Origin: Mitsuokella jalaludinii DSM 13811
GTDB taxonomy: Bacteria > Bacillota > Negativicutes > Selenomonadales > Selenomonadaceae
Length of the DNA: 64,000 nt
Direction: 5' to 3'
Assembly: GCF_000702905.1 (NCBI RefSeq)
Contig: NZ_JNKR01000001.1
Span: 248,001 to 312,000 of the forward strand
This document shows, one piece after another, positions 32,445 through 42,724 of the stretch. Each line of letters opens with the position of its first letter. Positions within the stretch are counted from its first letter, which is position 1. The notes below the pieces were generated by a model. The model saw only the letters and a list, made by a program, of their open reading frames with translations, ran no database searches and had not been told where the DNA came from. The position numbers and the translations under genes were made by a program.

Positions 32445-32726
32445 TCACTTGGCCTGTTCAAAGGCATCTACGACGGCAGCCTTGATCGTATCATAGTCCT
32501 GGCCCGGCTGTGCCTCGTACACCTTGTGCCCCTCAATGAAGAGGCTCGGCACGTAGTAGTAGTCCTTGGCATACGCCTTGGCGAGCTCCGGCTGCTCGTT
32601 CTCGTCGATGATCTCGATCTCGACACCTGCATAGGCCGGCTGCTCAGCGCGCAGCTCCTCCACGGCCTGCGCGGCCTTGGCGCAGTACGGGCAGCCCTGC
32701 ATCTTGATCATAGTGATTTTCTTCAT
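32445..32726 (-). CDS. glutaredoxin/thioredoxin-like protein
   Basis: 93 residues with the redox motif CPYC at 12-15 (MIKMQGCPYCAKAAQAVEEL), the cis-proline in YVPSLFIEGHKV, and a C-terminal helix. It is a small cytoplasmic thiol-disulfide oxidoreductase; the CPYC motif is that of glutaredoxins, but the proteins of this size in Firmicutes often work with thioredoxin reductase. ATG start after AAAGGA. It follows the DUF488 gene by 30 bases and ends in a strong terminator. Confidence 0.9.
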   Translation of the reverse strand: MKKITMIKMQGCPYCAKAAQAVEELRAEQPAYAGVEIEIIDENEQPELAKAYAKDYYYVPSLFIEGHKVYEAQPGQDYDTIKAAVVDAFEQAK

Positions 32727-32756
32727 GGGAATCGTCCTTTCTATCGCTATCCTTGC

Positions 32757-33143
32757 TCACGCACCGCCTTCGGCGCCGCTCTTCTGGCGCAGCCAGGCTG
32801 CGAGCACCTGCGCGTGGTTCTCCTGCTGGTTCTTCGCGGCATAGAGCAGCGTCACATCCTGCGTCTCGAGCCACTTGCGGCAGCGCTCGGCAAAGGCCGC
32901 AGCGCCTTCGCTCGCCTCCAGTTCTTCGGCATAGCCCTCGCGGAATCCTGCAAAGGGCATCTCGCCGCGATGGTAGAGTTTGCGCAGCTCCGGAGACGGC
33001 GTGATCTCCTTCGGCCAGGCATCGTAGGGCAAGTCGGCCTTGCGGATGCCGCGCGGCCAGAGGCGGTCGACGAGCACGCGCACGCCATCATCGGGCGATG
33101 GCACTTCGTAGACGCGCTTGAGACGGATTTCATGCATGAGCAT
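32757..33143 (-). CDS. DUF488 / YeaO-family protein
   Basis: 128 residues. The pattern IRLKRVYEVPSPDDGVRVLVDRLWPRGI, then WPKEITPSPELRKLYHRG, and the C-terminal VTLLYAAKNQQENHAQVLAAWL is that of the YeaO branch of DUF488. The function is unknown; it is often found near redox genes, as here upstream of a glutaredoxin-like gene. The ATG at 33143 follows AAGGAA; a second ATG two codons on is possible. Confidence 0.9.
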   Translation of the reverse strand: MLMHEIRLKRVYEVPSPDDGVRVLVDRLWPRGIRKADLPYDAWPKEITPSPELRKLYHRGEMPFAGFREGYAEELEASEGAAAFAERCRKWLETQDVTLLYAAKNQQENHAQVLAAWLRQKSGAEGGA

Positions 33144-33211
33144 TCGCTTCCTTTCATTACCTCTACCTTACCATCTGGCAGAGAAAGATTCCGTGACTCG
33201 AATCACAGAAG

Positions 33212-34375
33212 TCAGAGCAGGAATTCCTCAAAGGCCACGTTGCCGTACTTCATGCCCAGCTCTGTCAGCCGGACGCCTGCTGTATCCTCTGCGAGCAGCC
33301 CCTGGCGCTTGAGCTTGGCAATGGCATCTGCATAGATGGCGTCGAGCGGCACGCCGAATCTCTGCTCGAAGTGCCTGCGGTCGATGCCCCTTGCTGTGCG
33401 CAGAGCGAGGAAAGCGAATTCTTCCATGGCAATCTCGCGCGTCATCGCCTCTTCCTGCCGCCGCACGCCGCTCCCGCTGCGGATGCCCTCGATATAAGCG
33501 GGAATCTCTCGCACATTCTCGTAGCGCTGCCCCTCGAGATAGGAATGCGCCGCCGCGCCGATGCCAAGATACGGCACATCTTGCCAATACGAAAGGTTGT
33601 GGCGGCTCTCAAAGCCAGGCTTGGCAAAATTTGAGATCTCATAGCGCGCATAGCCGTGCTGCGGCAGGAACGATGTCATCGCATCGTACATCGCTTCGAC
33701 CGTGTCGTCATCTGGAAGAGACAGTTTCCCCATCTCCTGCATCCGGGCAAAGGCCGTGCCCTCCTCAAGCTGCAGTCCGTAGATCGAGATGTGCTCCGGC
33801 TGCAGGGAAACCATCGTCTCGAGGTCATGCACGAGCATCGCCTGCGTTTCGCCCGGCAGTCCGTAGATGAGATCCATGCTGACATTGCGGAAACCCGCTG
33901 CGCGCGCGAGTTCCATGGCCTCTCTCGCCTGCGCGCCCGTGTGGATGCGGCCGATGCGTTTCAGGAGTGCATCGTCAAAAGTCTGCACGCCAAAGGACAG
34001 GCGGTTGACGCCGCCCGCGCGCAGGAGAGCGAGCTTCGCTTCATCGATGGTCCCCGGATTGCACTCCACCGTGAATTCCGGCCTCTCCGCCTCGTTAATG
34101 CCTTTCCAGGCAAATGTTTCAGAAATGGCCTGCAAGATCTGCTCAAGCAGAGCCACATCGAGCACGCTCGGCGTGCCGCCGCCCATGTAGATGGTCTGCG
34201 GCCTGCCCCACTTCTCCCGATAAAGGACGCCCTGCTCCGCGAGCTCGCGGCACAGGGCGTCCGTGTAATCTGCCTCATAGCGCTCCCGCCCGGCAAAGGA
34301 CGGGAAGTCGCAGTAAAAGCACTTCTGGCGGCAGAACGGGATGTGGATGTAGAGGCCCCATCGCTGTTTCCTCAT
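33212..34375 (-). CDS. hemW: HemW-type radical-SAM heme chaperone
   Basis: 387 residues. Start at the ATG 34375, six bases after GGAG; an ATG four codons earlier overlaps the lepA stop and is the alternative. YIHIPFCRQKCFYCDFPS carries the cluster cysteines in the HemN/HemW pattern, followed by YMGGGTPSVL and the HemW C-terminal helical domain. HemW inserts heme into respiratory enzymes; it is often misnamed as an oxygen-independent coproporphyrinogen oxidase. Its place after lepA is the standard Firmicute order. Confidence 0.92.
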   Translation of the reverse strand: MRKQRWGLYIHIPFCRQKCFYCDFPSFAGRERYEADYTDALCRELAEQGVLYREKWGRPQTIYMGGGTPSVLDVALLEQILQAISETFAWKGINEAERPEFTVECNPGTIDEAKLALLRAGGVNRLSFGVQTFDDALLKRIGRIHTGAQAREAMELARAAGFRNVSMDLIYGLPGETQAMLVHDLETMVSLQPEHISIYGLQLEEGTAFARMQEMGKLSLPDDDTVEAMYDAMTSFLPQHGYARYEISNFAKPGFESRHNLSYWQDVPYLGIGAAAHSYLEGQRYENVREIPAYIEGIRSGSGVRRQEEAMTREIAMEEFAFLALRTARGIDRRHFEQRFGVPLDAIYADAIAKLKRQGLLAEDTAGVRLTELGMKYGNVAFEEFLL

Positions 34376-34386
34376 CGTGTTCTCCA

Positions 34387-36183
<1,797 letters not shown>

Positions 36184-36272
36184 GTTCATTTTCCTTTCAA
36201 TATTCACGTCGTGCTAATCGAAAATATTATACCATTCCCAAGGCTTCTCCTGCAAGAAAAGCAAAGAAATGG

Positions 36273-36301
36273 TTGCTTTTTCATTTGACCCATGATATTA
36301 T
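36273..36301 (+). promoter_or_regulatory. promoter of rpsT
   Basis: TTGCTT (36273-36278) and TATTAT (36296-36301) with a 17-bp spacer, about 30 nt before the rpsT start codon. Confidence 0.5.
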
Positions 36302-36337
36302 ACTTAGGTAACGACATTAATTAAGGGGGTGAACTAC

Positions 36338-36604
36338 TTGCCGAATATCAAAGCATCTATCCTGAGTGTGAAATCCGACGCTAAGCGCCATGCAAAGAAC
36401 GCTGCCGAGAAGTCCCGTGTACGCACTGCTTCCCGCCGTGTCCTCGATGCTGTTGAGGCTGGAAACGCTGATGAAGCGAAATCCCTCCTTACGGTTGCAT
36501 GCAAGACGATCGACCAGGCCGCTGCAAACAAGGTTTATCACAAGAACGCTGCTGCCCGCAAAAAGTCCCGTCTGGCTCGCAAGGTCAACGCACTGGCTAA
36601 ATAA
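36338..36604 (+). CDS. rpsT: 30S ribosomal protein S20
   Basis: 88 residues starting at a TTG (36338) six bases after AAGGGGGTG; the N-terminus then reads LPNIKASILSVKSDAKRHAKN as in other S20 proteins, so the in-frame GTG three codons earlier is not needed. The protein is the expected basic helical bundle (EKSRVRTASRRVLDAVEAG, KNAAARKKSRLARKVNAL). It is read alone and divergently from lepA, with a terminator 20 bases after the stop. Confidence 0.97.
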   Translation: MPNIKASILSVKSDAKRHAKNAAEKSRVRTASRRVLDAVEAGNADEAKSLLTVACKTIDQAAANKVYHKNAAARKKSRLARKVNALAK

Positions 36605-36623
36605 TCTTTGCAGATAAGATAGA

Positions 36624-36653
36624 AAAGACCCGCTCCGAGGAGCGGGTCTTTTT
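36624..36653. terminator. bidirectional terminator after rpsT
   Basis: Stem AAAGACCCGCTC / GAGCGGGTCTTT with T-runs on both sides; it serves rpsT (+) and the haemolysin-III gene (-), which ends at 36672. Confidence 0.9.
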
Positions 36654-36671
36654 CGTGTCTCAAGATATGTC

Positions 36672-37355
36672 TCAGATCATCGCGATGGCCGAGCGCACGA
36701 CTTCTGGCAGCGGCAGCACAAAGTGGAACACCGTGTAGAAGTGGATGGCACTGCCGCCCATGACGAAGAGATGCCAGATGACATGGCTGTACGGCAGGCG
36801 GCGCGCCAGGTAGAAGATCGCACCGACCGAGTAGCAGAGGCCGCCCGCGACGAGCCACCAGATGGCCTCCAGCGGCAGCGTCTCCAAGAGCGGCTTGACC
36901 ATGAAGACGGCAAACCAGCCCATGGCGAGGTAGCAGATCGTGCGCACGATGCGGAAGCGCTTCGCGGCAAAGCACTGGAAGACGATGCCGACGAGCGCCA
37001 TGCCCCAGACGAGGCCGAAGATGGTCCAGCCGAAGCTGCCGCGCAGCGGGATCAGCGCAAACGGCGTGTAGTTGCCCGCAATCAGCACGAAGATGGCCGC
37101 ATGGTCGATGACCTTGAAGACCGACTTGACCTTGCGGTTCGTGAAACTGTGGTAGAGCGTCGAAGCGAGATACAAGAGGATCAAGGAGATGCCGTAGACG
37201 AGGCAGCTCGTCGTGTGCCAGACGCCATCGCCGGCATAGTAGACCAGCATGCCGATGAGTGCCGCTACCGCGAGTGCCGCGCCCACGCCATGCGTGACCG
37301 CATTGAGTATCTCTTCTAGTGTGACAGGTGCCTTGAGTGCAGCTGTTTGTTTCAT
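36672..37355 (-). CDS. haemolysin III / PAQR-family membrane protein
   Basis: 227 residues, seven hydrophobic segments. Conserved polar residues of the family are visible: EEILNAVTHGVG, LYLASTLYHSF and the C-terminal HVIWHLFVMGGSAIHF, whose histidines probably bind a metal. Members are related to adiponectin receptors and may act as lipid hydrolases; despite the name, haemolytic activity is not established for most. The ATG at 37355 follows GGGGAGG, so a longer upstream frame is rejected. It is a single-gene unit. Confidence 0.92.
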   Translation of the reverse strand: MKQTAALKAPVTLEEILNAVTHGVGAALAVAALIGMLVYYAGDGVWHTTSCLVYGISLILLYLASTLYHSFTNRKVKSVFKVIDHAAIFVLIAGNYTPFALIPLRGSFGWTIFGLVWGMALVGIVFQCFAAKRFRIVRTICYLAMGWFAVFMVKPLLETLPLEAIWWLVAGGLCYSVGAIFYLARRLPYSHVIWHLFVMGGSAIHFYTVFHFVLPLPEVVRSAIAMI

Positions 37356-37470
37356 TGTATAAGCCTCCCCTCTCATGCGAGGATAATATGATTCGACTCT
37401 CCCATTATCCGTCATTTCCTGTCTGTTGTAAACCTGCAGGAGAGGCTCTGCGGAAGCGCATGGCGACGCA

Positions 37471-38364
37471 TCAAGCCGCTACTGGCCAGTGGATTGCGCG
37501 CGCTCCTTCTGGGACGATGACTGCTGCATTGTAGGCCAGGCTCAGGCGCGTCGCCTCCTCGACCTCCTCGGCGGAAGAAGCCGGATTGCGGCGGATCTCA
37601 TAGACCGCATGCGAGGCCTGCTTGACCGCAAACGACTGCGGCGTGTGGAACTGGAGCTCGACGCGCACGCCGGAGGGGCTCACGAGATGGACATTGACAC
37701 CCTGATAGAATTTTCCGCCCCAGGCATTGCGGAACTTCTCGACGCGATAGCCCTTTTCGGTAAGGGAAGCCATGGCCTGCGGCACCATCACGCTGTAATC
37801 CTCATCGGAGCAGGTCAGCGTGTAGCGCAGGACATCGCTGATGCCGGCGGCAGCAGCCGAAAGGCTCACCTGGTCTTCATCGGCATCGCTCACGATCTTG
37901 CGCACCAGACTGTCCATGCTCTTGAGGCGGTAATCAAGGCCCTGCAGCTTGGCCGATGAACGCTCCAGCGTCCGCATGTCCGCTGTGACATCCGGCTCTG
38001 CCGCAGCAGCACGGCGCAAGAGCGCCAGGGCAAGCAGGCGGCTTTTCTCCCGGCGCGTGAGCTTCTTGTCACCGCGCAGCTGACGAAGATCTGCCGCATC
38101 CGAGGCCGTCACTGCCGAGGCCAGGCTCTCTTCCGGATCGATTGGCGCCGCATACGTCGGCAGCGTATGGATGGGCGCCAGCACAGCCATGACCATCATG
38201 ACTGCGGCCGTCAGGCTGCGCATCCACTTGCCTGCCCCCATGGTGCGGTATGAGAGATGCTCGGGCTTGAATTTGCGGAACGACCGCGTGAGATGGCGCG
38301 CCTTCTTTCCAGCCTGCGCCAAAGTTCCTGTATGTACTTCCGTCAGCTCTTGTCCTGCTTTCAT
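37471..38364 (-). CDS. exported protein with a RelA/SpoT-synthetase-like domain
   Basis: 297 residues. The ATG at 38364 is eight bases after GGAGG. A basic N-terminal stretch of about 46 residues leads into a hydrophobic segment (51-66) ending LPTYAAP, which looks like a signal peptide or anchor. The C-terminal half has YRLKSMDSLVRKI (145-157), ISDVLRYTL (175-183) and FYQGVNVHLVSPSGVRVELQFHTPQS (219-244). These resemble the R-x-K-S, D-x-x-R and E-x-Q motifs of (p)ppGpp synthetase folds found in RelA/SpoT and in several polymorphic or phage toxins. Whether it is catalytic and what it modifies outside the cytoplasm is unknown. No partner gene is obvious; haemolysin III lies downstream. Confidence 0.6.
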   Translation of the reverse strand: MKAGQELTEVHTGTLAQAGKKARHLTRSFRKFKPEHLSYRTMGAGKWMRSLTAAVMMVMAVLAPIHTLPTYAAPIDPEESLASAVTASDAADLRQLRGDKKLTRREKSRLLALALLRRAAAAEPDVTADMRTLERSSAKLQGLDYRLKSMDSLVRKIVSDADEDQVSLSAAAAGISDVLRYTLTCSDEDYSVMVPQAMASLTEKGYRVEKFRNAWGGKFYQGVNVHLVSPSGVRVELQFHTPQSFAVKQASHAVYEIRRNPASSAEEVEEATRLSLAYNAAVIVPEGARAIHWPVAA

Positions 38365-38474
38365 TTGCATTCCCTCCAGACGACGTGATAGACTCTTTCT
38401 TTTCTCTTACACATCTATCCTATCACGGGAAACTTGAAAACAACTGATTGCCTCTGAAAACTATATGAAAATAG

Positions 38475-38502
38475 AAAAAACCGGCCAGAAATTGGCCGGT
38501 TT
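38475..38502 (-). terminator. terminator after the MATE exporter gene
   Basis: Stem AAACCGGCCA/TGGCCGGTTT with a 5-nt loop and a following T-run on the minus strand, directly after the stop codon. Confidence 0.9.
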
Positions 38503-38503
38503 C

Positions 38504-39877
38504 TTATTGTTGCGCTTCGAGGCAGCGCCGCTGCACCATGCGCAGACGCACAGACAGGAAGATGGCGCCGAAGGCAATGCCGATGATCAGGCCGCACCAG
38601 TAACCATACGGGCCGAGCGCGGTGAAGTTGGCGATGGCCCAGCCGGCGGGCAGGCCGATGACCCAGTACGAGATGACCGCGAGCAAGAATGTCACGTGGA
38701 CATCCTTGTAGCCGCGCAGCGCTCCCTGCAGAGGAGAATCGACACTGTCGGTCAGCTGCAGGAAGACGGCGAAGACGAGGAAGACGACCAAGAGCTCCTG
38801 CACCTCCGGGCTCGATGTGTAGAGCGCTGCAATCGTCTCGCGAAACTGGACGAGCAGGATGGCCAGACTGCCCTCGAACAAGAAGGTCAAAAGCCGTCCG
38901 AGGCGGATGTAGGCGGCCGCTTCCCCGCTGCGCCCTGCACCGATCTCAAAGCCCACGAGGATGGTCAGCGTCATGCTGGCCGAGAGCGGGATCATGTAGA
39001 CGAGCGTCGTGAAGTTCATGGCAGCCTGATGGGCTGCGACGACCGTCGTGCCGTAAACCGTCATGAAGAGGCCGACAGCACTGAAGATGCTCATCTCACA
39101 GAACATCGTGCTGCCGATTGGGATGCCGAGTGCGAGCGCGCGCTTCCACTCCGCAAGGTCAGGCCGCGGCAGGCTGCGGAAGACATGGTAGCTGCGGAAC
39201 GGCTCAATGGTCAGGACCACGAGCACATTGATCAGGAAGTTCAGCGAGAAAGCAATGGCCGAGCCGATGCCCGCACCGATGCCGCCGAAGGCGGGGATTC
39301 CCCAGGCACCGTAGATGAAGATATAGTTGGCCAGGACGTTTATGGGTACCGTCACAAGCGTGATGATCATCGTCAGGCGCGTGCAGCCATGTGCATCGAT
39401 GAGGTTGCGCAGGACACCTGCGAGGAAGATCGGCACGATGCCGACGGCAATGGCAAGGAGATAACCCGCGGCGACCTGCCTGACCTTCGGCTCCAGTGCG
39501 AGAACGTCCAGGATGGCGGGCACAAAGAAGATGCCGAGCAACAGGAAAACACCCGCCAGGCCCAACGACCAGTAAAAGCCCTGGCGCACGACAAAGTCGA
39601 TGCGCTCGCGCTTGCCCGCCCCGTGGAGCTGTGCGACAATGGGCGTCAGGACCGAGATGATGCCGAGAAATGAGCCGAAGAACGGCATGAAGAGATTCGA
39701 GCCGACTGCAACGCCCGCGAGGTCCTGCTCACTGACATGGCCCGACATGACCGTGTCGAAGAAGCCCGTTGCCGTCAGGGCGATCTGCGTGACGAAGATC
39801 GGCAGCAGGACCGAGAAGAAGCGCTTTGCCTTCGTCCGATAGGACGGATAGGCCCGGTTTGTCAGACTGTCCCTCAT
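38504..39877 (-). CDS. MATE-family efflux transporter
   Basis: 457 residues with twelve hydrophobic segments in two similar halves. The N-terminal VLLPIFVTQIALTATGFFDTVMSGHVSEQDLAGVAVGSNLF is typical of NorM/DinF-type multidrug and toxin extruders driven by Na+ or H+. The substrate is not predictable. The ATG overlaps the stop of the SEC-C gene by four bases (AAGGA just upstream), so both are coexpressed. A strong terminator follows. Confidence 0.95.
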   Translation of the reverse strand: MRDSLTNRAYPSYRTKAKRFFSVLLPIFVTQIALTATGFFDTVMSGHVSEQDLAGVAVGSNLFMPFFGSFLGIISVLTPIVAQLHGAGKRERIDFVVRQGFYWSLGLAGVFLLLGIFFVPAILDVLALEPKVRQVAAGYLLAIAVGIVPIFLAGVLRNLIDAHGCTRLTMIITLVTVPINVLANYIFIYGAWGIPAFGGIGAGIGSAIAFSLNFLINVLVVLTIEPFRSYHVFRSLPRPDLAEWKRALALGIPIGSTMFCEMSIFSAVGLFMTVYGTTVVAAHQAAMNFTTLVYMIPLSASMTLTILVGFEIGAGRSGEAAAYIRLGRLLTFLFEGSLAILLVQFRETIAALYTSSPEVQELLVVFLVFAVFLQLTDSVDSPLQGALRGYKDVHVTFLLAVISYWVIGLPAGWAIANFTALGPYGYWCGLIIGIAFGAIFLSVRLRMVQRRCLEAQQ

Positions 39878-41079
39878 TGCTCATCCTTGCGCAGGCAGCA
39901 GTTCTTGTATTTCTTGCCGCTGCCGCACGGGCACGGGCCATTGCGGCCGACCTTGGCCTTGTGCACCTGATTGAACGGGATGACGCGCCCCTCGCCCGTC
40001 ATGGCCATGAGTTCTTCCGGCGTGTGGCCCTTGAGCTGCCAGAGGCGCGTCGCATTGTTGAGTGCGGCCAGAGGCGCGAGGATGGCCTCTGCCTTGTCCT
40101 CGTCCTGCATGAGACGAAGGTCCTCCAGGTATTCGACAGCCTCCTGCATCGTGCCGCCGTTCTGGAGCAGGATGATGATCTCACCAGTGATGTCGGCCGC
40201 TTTCATGACATCGCAGCCGTGTTCCTGCATGAAGAACTGGATAAGAGCCCGGCAGGCAGGCGTGTCCGGCGTGTAGGAATCCGCACCGGCAGCCCATGCC
40301 TCTGCGCGCGTGAGTGCGGCAAAATCGAGATCCGAGCGGCGCAGCTGCTCATCCTCGAGCGCGTCCTCATCGATCAGCGTGTAGTACTTGACGCCCTGCG
40401 GCAGCGCCACGACCGTGTTCTTCCAGCAGGAAGCGTTGAGCATGATGCCGACAAAGTCCATGAAGGAGAGCGCCTGTGCCCGCTCCGCCTCGAGGTACGA
40501 GACGACGCGCTCGAAGAGCTGCTCGTAATTGAGATAGCCGCAGGCGTAGAGGATGCCGGCCGCAAAGCGCGCCACCTCCGTGTTCAGCAGCACTCTGTCA
40601 TGGAAGCCCTGCGTGTCCATCTGCCCAAAGACCGCAAGCACCTCTTCCGGCATATACCAGACGAGCTTCTCGCCCGACTTGCCGCAGGAGAGGAAGCCGA
40701 GGCCGCGCAGGTAGTCGAGGCGGTCGTCTTCATCGCTGAGCGACTCGGACTGGCCGCCATTTGCAGCAAAGTCGCGGAAGAGATCGTACTCCTCCTCCAG
40801 GAGCGACATCATCCAGCGCTCGGCAAAAGACGTGATGGCCGGGCAAAGGCGCTCAGCGAGCTCCGCCTTCTTCAGCGAGCTCACCCCCGTCACATTGAGG
40901 TTGAAGCGAATGTCGTCGAGCTCCGCCTTCGTCATCGCCGTCAGCATGGCCGTCAGCGTCCTCTCTTCTGGGAGCTTGTGGCGGTACAGCTGCTTCCTGC
41001 GCGCCTCCGCGCCCTCTTGCATCATCTGCTCCAGGCTCTCCTCCGGCTCCACAGCCGTCTGTCTCATATCGTGTTCCAA
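39874..41079 (-). CDS. SEC-C zinc-motif protein of unknown function
   Basis: 401 residues ending in VGRNGPCPCGSGKKYKNCCLRKDEQ, the C-x-C-x8-CC metal-binding SEC-C motif found at the end of SecA and of many unrelated proteins. The first 370 residues are mostly helical and acidic with no clear domain; the repeated short blocks around LRGLGFLSCG and LYACGYLNYEQLFE resemble those of Firmicute SEC-C proteins of unknown role. The start is a TTG eight bases after AGGAGG; an ATG four codons on has no such site. It is coupled to the downstream MATE gene. Confidence 0.85.
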   Translation of the reverse strand: MEHDMRQTAVEPEESLEQMMQEGAEARRKQLYRHKLPEERTLTAMLTAMTKAELDDIRFNLNVTGVSSLKKAELAERLCPAITSFAERWMMSLLEEEYDLFRDFAANGGQSESLSDEDDRLDYLRGLGFLSCGKSGEKLVWYMPEEVLAVFGQMDTQGFHDRVLLNTEVARFAAGILYACGYLNYEQLFERVVSYLEAERAQALSFMDFVGIMLNASCWKNTVVALPQGVKYYTLIDEDALEDEQLRRSDLDFAALTRAEAWAAGADSYTPDTPACRALIQFFMQEHGCDVMKAADITGEIIILLQNGGTMQEAVEYLEDLRLMQDEDKAEAILAPLAALNNATRLWQLKGHTPEELMAMTGEGRVIPFNQVHKAKVGRNGPCPCGSGKKYKNCCLRKDEQ

Positions 41080-41134
41080 AAAAGATCCTCCTCTGTTCTC
41101 TCGATTCTCTCTGTTTTCTCTGTTCTTTCAAGCC

Positions 41135-41165
41135 AAAAGGACAGGGATGCCTTGAATCCCTGTCC
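41135..41165 (-). terminator. terminator after the cell-wall amidase gene
   Basis: Perfect 10-bp stem GGACAGGGAT/ATCCCTGTCC with a 7-nt loop, followed on the minus strand by TTTTGGC; the T-run is short. Confidence 0.75.
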
Positions 41166-41205
41166 AAAATCGTTATCCGGCCGCTGCTTTGGCAGCTGCC
41201 AGTCA

Positions 41206-42561
41206 TCAGCCAAAGTAGTCGGCAATGCCGTCGGCGATGCCCTGCGCGGCCTTCTGGATGCCCTCTTCGCTGTTGAGCAGCTGCTCTTCCTGCGGATTCG
41301 AGATGAAGGCCACCTCGACGAGCGTCGCCGGCATGTCTGTGTGCTTGACGACGTAGAAGTTACTGCTCTGCGTGCCGCGGCTCTGCGTGCCAATCTGGTC
41401 GATGACACCCTGGCGCACCTTGTCCGCGAGGTCGCGCGAGCGCTGAGAGCCAAGCGAGTAGTAATAGCCCGTCGTGCCCTTGGCCGCGCTGCTCGAGAAC
41501 GAATCCATGTGGATGGAGACGAAGATGTCGGACTTCGTGTTGTTCGCGACATCACAGCGCGCCTGCAGTTCCTCGATATCCGAGGCATTCGCGCCCTTCG
41601 GCGAGACTTCCGTATCTGTCGTGCGCGTCATGTAGACCGTCGCCCCCTCTGCCACGAGCAGGCGCCTCAGCTCATTGGCGATGCGCAGCGTCACGCTCTT
41701 CTCCATGACACCCGTCGGGCCGATAGCGCCGGAATCATTGCCGCCATGGCCAGGATCGATCGTGATCTTGCGGCCCTTGAGCCCCGTCAGGGCGGCGATG
41801 TCGGCATCCGTGTCATCTGTGATGACTGGCTGCGCATTGCTTTGATTGCTGCTGCCTGTGTCCTTGCCCGCATCCGCCGTCGGGGTGCCCGTGCCAGCAG
41901 CATCCTTGGCCGGGCCGTCGATATCTTCGCCAGCCGAAGGCTTTGCGGCCGGCTTCGACTCAGGCTTTGTTGCCGGTTTTGCTGCCGGAGCACTTGTTGT
42001 GTTCGAGCTGCTCGGAGAGTCGGACGGCTTCACCGAAGGCTGCGTCACAGGAGATGTCGTTCCCTGCGTGCTGGGCGTCGGCTTCTTCTGCACATCCGGC
42101 ACAGCGATCACAGCCTTCGAGCTGTCACTCAGGTTGCCGAAATCGAGCACGACGCGGCCCGGCACCGTGCCGCCCTTCAGTGGAAATATCTTGTAGTTGC
42201 TGCTGCCGACCTTATTCTCGACGACGAGGCGCACCGTGTTCTTGTTGAACTGGCCGATGCGGATATCGTTGACAAAGCGGCTGCTCACCGAAATCTCCCG
42301 CTTGACCTTTGCAGAGAGCCAAGCTCCCTGTATGTCGACGATGACGCGGTCGGGGTTCTTCAGCGTCATCGTCGTGTAGCGGACCGGCTTGCTCGCATCG
42401 ACGACGATGCGTATCTTATCCGAGCCGCTGTTGACGCGTACCGCCGTAATCTCAGCCATACCGCTCACGCGCTCGCTGAAATCAGACGCAGCCGCCGAAA
42501 CGCCTGCCATCGGCAGCACCATGACAGCGATGACAGACAACAAGAACAGTATGCGCTTCAT
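41206..42561 (-). CDS. N-acetylmuramoyl-L-alanine amidase with AMIN domain
   Basis: 451 residues from an ATG after GGGGAGG. A signal peptide (residues 1-25, cut after VSAAA), an AMIN domain (about 35-150; IRIVVDASKPVRYTTMTLKNPDRVIVDIQGA) that targets septal or peptidoglycan sites, a low-complexity Pro/Ser/Thr/Lys linker (about 155-245), then an Amidase_3 catalytic domain. Zinc and catalytic residues are in IDPGHGGNDSGAIGPTGVMEKS, SIHMDSFSS and LVEVAFISN. It cleaves the amide between muramic acid and the stem peptide during cell separation, and would be activated by EnvC-like proteins such as the one at 56691-57806. Single-gene unit. Confidence 0.96.
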   Translation of the reverse strand: MKRILFLLSVIAVMVLPMAGVSAAASDFSERVSGMAEITAVRVNSGSDKIRIVVDASKPVRYTTMTLKNPDRVIVDIQGAWLSAKVKREISVSSRFVNDIRIGQFNKNTVRLVVENKVGSSNYKIFPLKGGTVPGRVVLDFGNLSDSSKAVIAVPDVQKKPTPSTQGTTSPVTQPSVKPSDSPSSSNTTSAPAAKPATKPESKPAAKPSAGEDIDGPAKDAAGTGTPTADAGKDTGSSNQSNAQPVITDDTDADIAALTGLKGRKITIDPGHGGNDSGAIGPTGVMEKSVTLRIANELRRLLVAEGATVYMTRTTDTEVSPKGANASDIEELQARCDVANNTKSDIFVSIHMDSFSSSAAKGTTGYYYSLGSQRSRDLADKVRQGVIDQIGTQSRGTQSSNFYVVKHTDMPATLVEVAFISNPQEEQLLNSEEGIQKAAQGIADGIADYFG

Positions 42562-42684
42562 AAGATTCCTCCCCATTCCATGCACGTGCCGCGGTCCATG
42601 CGAACCGAGCGCCATGCAGACATTCTACGTTTTATTATCGCCGCTAATCCTGAAAAAATCAAGAAAATGTCTGCAGCCCCACGC

Positions 42685-42708
42685 AAAAAAGGAGCGATTG
42701 CTCGCTCC
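42685..42708 (-). terminator. terminator after the amino-acid ABC transporter operon
   Basis: Perfect 7-bp stem GGAGCGA/TCGCTCC with a 4-nt loop and six T on the minus strand. Confidence 0.85.
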
Positions 42709-42724
42709 CCATGGATTTTGCTGC

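Noticed and set aside
32445-33143. Arsenate reductase or toxin-antitoxin pair
   Set aside because: The CPYC glutaredoxin pattern and the DUF488 motifs fit better; no antitoxin-like DNA-binding domain is present.
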